A stretch of 64,000 nucleotides of DNA, from contig NC_092366.1 of the NCBI RefSeq assembly GCF_030848805.1, positions 4,154,001 to 4,218,000 of the forward strand, read 5' to 3'. A program made the translations under genes and the position numbers. Numbering within the stretch: the stretch's first letter is position 1; the number at the start of each line of letters is the position of its first letter. Below, one piece after another: positions 57,544 to 64,000 of the stretch. The notes under the pieces are model-generated. The model was not told where the DNA came from, ran no database searches, and saw nothing but the letters and a program-made list of their open reading frames with translations. The stretch is from Temnothorax longispinosus. Taxonomy: Eukaryota; Arthropoda; Insecta; Hymenoptera; Formicidae.

Positions 57544-60426
57544 CTCGTTCTTTTTCCATAATTTAGCAATCTGTAGGTACGTTATTAATATTCCTTAAAT
57601 GGACATATTCCTTGTGTGTTTTAATAAAGCACAATCTTCGGCGTGTAAGCGATCCCGTTATAACATGATCGAGCTGCCGCGCGTGCTTATCTTTACAAGC
57701 TGCGTCTCTCGTCGAACGACGTCTTTACGCAGCTCGCGCGAAATAGCCAGAAAATCCGCCGTAATCTTTCCCTTCAACCTGAATAAAAAAAAAGGTCAAA
57801 GCACCCATAACACACGATCGACGCTGCGCCGCAAAATATTTGTCTCTTATTATTTTACTGCGATAATAAAATCTTCGTCGACAAGTCGGGCGAGATATAT
57901 CTTCCACAGCGATCGTCATTAAAGTGCAATATCGCATACGAGAACCGTTTCCTTGACGATATAACACGTGATTCGATCGCAAGATCTTCCCTGCGGTCCT
58001 TGCTTTCGCGTTTTCTTGCCGGCTATTATCTCCTTTTATCTATTCATTAGCGACGGGTATTTACGCGTCATTACTGTTGCACATCTGTTAGCACACCTGA
58101 GCGCATCTTTGGTCAACGATATCGAGTATAATATGCTAAGAAACTCTTTGCACATCTGCATGTGCAAATAATAATTATTCATAAATTTTCAAGAAAGATT
58201 ATTCAGAAAGAAATTTTCCTAATTAAATCTCTTTTTTGGAGGTTTCTTAATTATCTCCGACATCAATAAATTGTTTAAAAAAAAACGAAAAGAATAACTT
58301 ATTCATGCGTCTTTTTAAATTATCTATTAACTCTTCCCTTCGCTACTTTTTCTGAATCGATCTTGCAACTGTTTGACTAACAGTTAATAAAAATATTTCG
58401 ACTTTGAATGCGTTTCGGATGCTGACCAGCCGGCAAATGAAACACTGCGTATGGGTGTTTCCGACTTATAGATATCTATTCCGCCGCAATCTCATCTCAG
58501 AGATTTATCATTACGAGAAGACGGACAGCTGGCATGGGCAGATCCGACTCCAGATTTGCAAATGTCGCATTTCGTGTTCTCAACGGAAAACATATGTGGC
58601 ACCGTCAATTTATATATCTGCTGGCCATCAGGCAGCTGTTTAAGCGTTTATAGAATACACGTGCATAAATCGGATGATAACCTGTCGGTCGGAAATAATC
58701 GCTCATATACATCGTTTATAAACTTTATAGTCCTTTCATAATAAAATGAGTGCGATTCGATCAATCTCCTTACAACTTTTCCGACCGTGACAATTCGCAA
58801 TTTGTTAATTACATCGATTGAGTGATTGCTCATCGACGCGTGTTGATATAAGGATTATATTATTTATGATCTACGTTCGGAAGTTATGAGGTATATTATT
58901 CATCGTTTTGAATCAAAAGGAAGATGCAATCACTCGTGAAACTTTCATGAAACACAGTAAATATCTCTGGTATTTTTAACATTATATGACATATTGATTA
59001 TACCAGCAATTAAGACAAGCTTGTTTCTAGATGAAAAATGCATAGATGTCGTTAATTCTACTGAAAGAGACAAAATACAAATGTTCTCTAACTCATTTGT
59101 GTTTGTTTTTCTGAGAAATTATTCAAATTTTGCTCCGCATAAATAAAAAAGATGAAAATTTAATAAGTTATTCAAATTTTGCTTTGCGTGATGAGAATAA
59201 AAAAGATGAAATAAGTCTTGTAATAATTATTAAAAACGTAAAAGACATATCATTAATAATGTGTATTAATGTGTATATAAAATTCCGAGAAAGTACGTGT
59301 CAGTCATCGTTATCCAAAATGATTTCGACGTAAATGATTTTATTGAAACTTTCATCAAATTTCCAATTCTCCGCTCGCTTTCCATCACGAATAATCGTAT
59401 TCTCCTGAAATTAATTATGAACACATATCGATATCTTTGGATTGCCATTTTTCTCCGCATTATTAAGTGTTTCATTAACGTGGCCTCTTTTTGCATTAAT
59501 GATTGTATCGCTTTTTAATAATATAAATATCACAAATAATGCAATAATGTAATAAAAATAAAATTACACACGCACGTCGTTATCGAATCATAACTTTCTT
59601 CTTTTCGACATTGAATTGTGAGTACTAAAGCAGAAAAATTATAGAATAAACAGTAGAAATTAGAATATTTAAAGTATAAGAAATTAAGACTATCACTAAC
59701 TCGTTTAGCGCTAAATTTTGGAAAGCAGATGATAAAACAATCAAAATTAGGCACGCGGCATAAAACAGGGTTCGCGGAAGCATATAAGTGACGGCAGAGG
59801 AGAAAAAAGAACACAAGAAAGTGCACAGTTGGCAGATTGAAATAATAAATTACACCTTACGGTGAGTAAGGTACGTTAATTGAACGTTACGTATGACTTA
59901 TGCGAATAAAAAAGGCGCGAGTTTTCGTACATAATGTCGCACATGCGGATGTGGGACGGGCGACGAAAGTGGGACACAAGAGAATTTATGAAATTAGTGA
60001 AGGGACTCTTTCTCGTTTTGCGTGCGTACTTAATGTCTCTTTCACCGGCATTTTTACGTTCAGAACATAGGACGTTTCCTTCATAAAACTGCATTGATCG
60101 CGATATTCTTATATCTAGTTACGGAATTGATGGCTGTCCCCTATATATCATCAATATGAGAGTATTAATGTTAAAAAAACGTAATATGTTATTAAAGGTA
60201 ATTAAAAATAATTTAAAAAAATCAATTTTCGATAATGCACCCTGAAACATTCTGAGGTTTCGAAGGCGAAATACAATTTAACTTTCTCCACATTATCCAA
60301 AGATCCATCTTGATAACGTCAATCTTCATCGAGCAAAAAAGAAATTACCACGGCGAGCGATCGCGTCGCCGTTATTGATTTAACCCACAACCGATCGATT
60401 ACCCGAATCGATTACCCCGTCGTATC

Positions 60427-60762
60427 ATGTACGATAAGTGCAAATGTCAACATCTCTCTTCTTTACCCGTAACTTGTCAGGCGGAATCGACAGATAATGA
60501 CTTGACATCGGACGCGAAATCGCTGTTAAACGCCAAAGAGCTGACGGACGTTATGTATCGTCAATGGACCGATACCCTATCGCGCATCAAACCCATTATC
60601 ATCATCGATAATTCGCAGGTGGCAGGTGGCAGTCGCGCTCCTGGCGGTGCCTCTTCTTCTTTACCTCGTAGCTGGGATATAATGCGCCAGCTTATTACGC
60701 GTAATCGCGGCGGCCTGATGTCTATTAGGCGGATCATCATGGGTAGCTCCGCGACAAATTAA
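60427..60762 (+). CDS. Possible exon or small ORF, unrecognised
   Basis: A 111-codon ORF from an ATG at 60427. From about 60481 the codon choice looks more gene-like (AESTDNDLTSDAKSLL, then LTDVMYRQWTDTLSRIKP and a C-terminal SIRRIIMGSSATN). An acceptor-like tgtcag precedes 60481, so this could be the terminal exon of a gene whose other exons I cannot find. There is no signal peptide if translated from 60427. Low confidence, function unknown. Confidence 0.3.
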   Translation: MYDKCKCQHLSSLPVTCQAESTDNDLTSDAKSLLNAKELTDVMYRQWTDTLSRIKPIIIIDNSQVAGGSRAPGGASSSLPRSWDIMRQLITRNRGGLMSIRRIIMGSSATN

Positions 60763-61072
60763 TCTCGGCAATTTGCTCGGGCCGCTGCGCATCGAGGCCG
60801 CATCGTCTAACGCCCATCCGAATGATCGTCATCCGGATAATATTCCTCGCACGCGAAACGAGCGTTTAACCCTTTGCCTTAGAACGGGCCGTTCCGTGCG
60901 CCAAGTCGGCGATTAGCCTCTTGCACTCTCGGAGCGATATTATCGGCGTGTACTAACGAGCATAATTGTACCTCGCGTGTTTCACGCACGGGAAACAAAA
61001 TCATTAATTTTATGAAGAATATATAGTAATCAAGCATTCTTAATGAATTATGTATAATTGTTTTGTGTATAT

Positions 61073-61206
61073 AGGATGTCCCAGAACTGATCATACAAGC
61101 GGAAAGGAGATGATTCTTCATAAAAAAAATAAGTTGAAAATTTAAAACAAAACCCTTTTATATGAGGCTCGGAACCTGTTCTCGCTTGTATCACCAGGTA
61201 CATCCT
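61073..61206. repeat. MITE-like element with aggatgt ends
   Basis: The left end aggatgtcccagaactgatc and the mirrored right end ...caccaggtacatcct share a gatacaagcg-type segment, with imperfect arms. No ORF. Confidence 0.5.
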
Positions 61207-61721
61207 GCATAAGCATCTTTTGGTTCCATCTGTATACATTTTATTAGAAAAAAAAAAGACAACAGGTTACACAAGAAAGTGTAATAACCACAGTTGTTGG
61301 ACAAGTTTTAATCATATACAGCGCGGGTTTAATTTTGTAGAAGATTACTAATATATTCTAATATATTCAACAAAAAGAAAAACTGGTACCGCCAAAGGGG
61401 TTCTTGCTCTCGCAGACCCGTTCTTTGTTCGCAATGTCTCGTCTAAATCATCATCACATCGAATAATCCATCGAACGCATCGAAGCGCGAGGAGTCGTAA
61501 AGTGAGTCACGAGAATAGCGGAATCTTCTACGATGGCCTGTTCGATTTAGGAGGGCGACGCGTAGCCCCCCCGAGGCGCATCGCTATCCTGTCGACATTC
61601 TCGCTAGATAGCACAAAATAAAAGCAAAAAAACGCGCTCGAGAGTACGCGGCCGTATACGTATTGACGGATGCTGGGAAATGAGGCTACGAGAAAATCGC
61701 ATCATCACCATCATCAACCGA

Positions 61722-61749
61722 ACCACCACCACCACCACCACCACCACCA
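61722..61749. repeat. (ACC)n microsatellite
   Basis: About nine ACC/CCA triplets. In different frames it produces His or Val runs in spurious ORFs on both strands. Confidence 0.85.
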
Positions 61750-63859
61750 TCTGCCATCGCCACCGTTCGATATCCCCGAAAGAGTCGATGCACCATCGAG
61801 AGCGCAGCCGAGTTACTTGCGCCACTTGGTGCTGCGTTATCGTCACGTGCGCTTCTCGCCATTCGTCACTCGGTTGCAACATCCTCGCGAGAGCTTTGTG
61901 AGTGATGGACGGCGACGCCGTTGACGACCCCGTCGCGACGATAGCTTCCCGGTAACGAACGCACAAAGGTACAGGTAAATCTTTACAACAGCGTCTTCGA
62001 ATTAGCATCTTGAGATAAGATTTGATCATTAACAAAATAAAATTTGTTTCTCAATAATAATTACTTAAAGATTTTTATTTATTTTATTTAGATTGATTAG
62101 ATTATCAAGTTTAATATTTTGTTTTATTAATAATTATTTTAATTAGGTAATTATATTGATACGGTCGAGTCCTATTTGCTTGCTCCCGAATTGTTTCATC
62201 ATTCGATTTTTAAATCTCTTGCTCAAGCTGACAATGAGTTCAAAGAGACTGCGTTTGTGATTTCTTTTTCTAATACAAAACTTCTTATTTAATTAAAAAT
62301 AAATTTATATGTTTTGCAATTTTTAAACCCCATAAATATAAAAAATAATTATTTTTTTAAAGTAATTAATTAAAAAGTTCTTAAATGCTGTTCGCTTCGC
62401 GATAGATTAGAGAATTTACAGTTATTATAAATGCTACTTTGTAGTTAACATTTCAAATACTGACTTACAATGTCGCGAATGTACCGTAATACCGCAAACA
62501 AGACGCACCTAACTGTTTCTCTTGATCGTTCAAGTTTAAACTGCGACTGACTTTAAGTCTTGCAAAAACGCTGTCTATTGTAACATTGTAACCGACATTA
62601 ATTTTGCAACATACGATTCCGTCGAACTTATAACGTCTTAACTCGCTTTCGGACCACCCAAATTAAATGCGTGAACTTTTTTTTATTACGCATTTAAGAT
62701 ACGGTCCGTTAGCTTCATCAATATCGTTAGATAAGTAATCAGAATCCTTTCTCAAACCTGCCGTATGACTTTATCGATTCGGCGAATCTCGAGGAAATTG
62801 TAAAAATCGTGAACTTTGCGGAACTCGTCGCTATTGATGACGATCGTCACTGTCGAACCGATAAGAAAGGAACGTGTTTCTGCAATCGACTCGTAATATG
62901 CACAGGTGCGAATAGAACCGCAGGCGCACGGCAAATAGTGGTTTGCGGTACGTGATGATACTAATTTTATCGCGATTCCGCAAAACTAGGGTTGTGCTAC
63001 ACTAATACACTGTACCTCTTCCGATTGCATTTTTTCTTTTGAGTTCATACGCACAATTTTACACGGTTTAACCTTGTAATTCACGACGAATCGATTTGAT
63101 ACGCCACTTGCAGATGATTTCTGCATATTCGCGTTGCAATCCTTCAAAGAATTTCTTCGTCTACCTTCGAATCGCGTTCTAGGTATACCTCAATCCAATT
63201 TCGAAATAATAAAAATAATAACTGCCAATTGAACTTATTAATCTCATCGTTAAAAGCTTTCTGTGTTCCCTATCTGTTTAAAAATGTCTCAATTGTCTCA
63301 GGAGACCATAAATCTTAATAAACAAATTCCAACTAAAATTAAATAAAGAAAATTACCTTAAAAAAACAATTACCTTATAAAACAATTATTTTCTTTATAA
63401 CTTTGATAAAAAAACAGACTTAATAATTTACACAAGGAGACTTTATGACACATAAAATATTGGAGAGAAAATATTCCTTCATAAACATCATCGGAAACGT
63501 TAAACGAACAGAGACTTTGTAAGGAATCGCGAGAGACCTTGCAGCATCCAAGGTACATCCAAGATACACCGGTGCCTAAGTCCCGGGACCTCTCACCTCT
63601 TCAATCGCTTTTGGCGTCCTTTGTAGTGGCTCGCGCCGATGCACCATCATCGCGTCATCCTCGGAATCAAACACATGTCTCCGTTCCGGGACGCGCGATG
63701 ATCTTCAAGCTCGTTAATCGCGCGACGAGCGACGGCGGCGTTTTGCCAGCTGTCGCGCGCGTTGACTCTTGACTCGTGACTTTCTCGGTGCCGCGCGCAA
63801 TTTGTATTACGCACGATCGGAGAATTCTGCGTGCGGACGAGACGCGGTGCGGGGCGAGG

Positions 63860-63976
63860 ATGGAGGAACGGAGTGCAACGTTGATTATTATTATTACTTT
63901 TTTAATGGCATGCGGATTGCACCGCGTCGAGAGAGTGCGTGCGTACGTTCTGCCGAGTCCGCGTTCGCGGAAGTAA
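63860..63976 (+). CDS. Candidate signal-peptide exon or small secreted peptide
   Basis: The ATG in ggATGG context opens 38 residues: a charged start MEERSA, a strong hydrophobic core TLIIIITFLMACGL, then HRVERVRAYVLPSPRSRK. This is a good signal-peptide profile with possible cleavage after VRA. Just before the stop is a usable donor (cggaa|gtaacg), so it may be the first exon of a secreted protein continuing past the window. Product unknown. Confidence 0.35.
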   Translation: MEERSATLIIIITFLMACGLHRVERVRAYVLPSPRSRK

Positions 63977-64000
63977 CGGAACGAAGAATCGAAGAGGAGC

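Larger units (their letters stand above)
57544..63859. other. Intergenic or intronic stretch to the right edge
   Basis: Mostly AT-rich. It holds one possible exon (60427-60762), a MITE-like repeat (61073-61206), an ACC microsatellite (61722-61749) and GC-richer patches near 60.4-60.9, 61.4-61.95 and 63.6-63.9 kb. No conserved protein was recognised. Confidence 0.4.

Noticed and set aside
61604..62035. 143-codon minus ORF with a Val run and a His-rich plus ORF
   Set aside because: Both arise from the ACC microsatellite and have no other support.
1..64000. tRNA, rRNA or known microRNA genes
   Set aside because: I looked for conserved tRNA boxes and familiar insect microRNA seeds and found none I could support; a covariance-model scan would be decisive.

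Overview
This is a eukaryotic nuclear window. Genes have short GT-AG introns, and intergenic DNA is AT-rich with sharp CpG-rich promoter islands, many microsatellites and many foldback (palindromic) repeats. The best-recognised proteins read like insect orthologues: the sugar transporter is close to Drosophila Ugalt, and there is an MBF2-type secreted protein, a family known from insects. I infer a hymenopteran insect, probably an ant. The organism call is inference; the gene calls rest on exon-by-exon reading with consistent splice phases.

Layout, left to right. (1) 0-5.6 kb is a compact housekeeping cluster: TBCA (tubulin cofactor A, +), PDCD7/U11-U12 59K (minor spliceosome, +) and, convergent, UTP15 (SSU processome, -). 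(2) 5.6-11 kb holds a divergent CpG-rich promoter block and DCAF12 (CRL4 substrate receptor, +), followed by a long foldback element. (3) 11-16.8 kb has no convincing gene. (4) 16.8-33 kb holds a TNFAIP8-like (TIPE/sigmar) gene (-) whose 3' exons are clear, with candidate alternative 5' exons upstream; the rest looks like intron or intergenic DNA with repeats and CpG islands. (5) 33.3-43.2 kb is a second gene-dense block: a candidate unknown first exon (-), transaldolase (-), the UDP-galactose/GlcNAc transporter Ugalt/SLC35A2 (-) and ZMAT2/Snu23 (+). The divergent Ugalt-ZMAT2 intergenic space is packed with nested palindromes. (6) 43-64 kb is gene-poor: an unknown first coding exon at 45.8 kb, a two-exon secreted MBF2-like gene at 48.4-49.5 kb (its signal-peptide exon was found by splice phase), an unrecognised 355-residue charged protein at 52.4 kb, a tandem duplication broken by a foldback transposon at 56.7-57.5 kb, and a signal-peptide ORF at the right edge.

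The conserved genes do not form one pathway. They are housekeeping functions: tubulin folding, minor and major spliceosome, rRNA processing, ubiquitin ligase targeting, lipid/cell-death signalling, pentose phosphate and Golgi sugar import. The unusual material is the density and nesting of foldback elements, the orphan 52.4 kb gene, the secreted MBF2-like gene and several orphan first exons with good splice sites. No CRISPR array, rRNA, tRNA or bacterial/phage system was seen.
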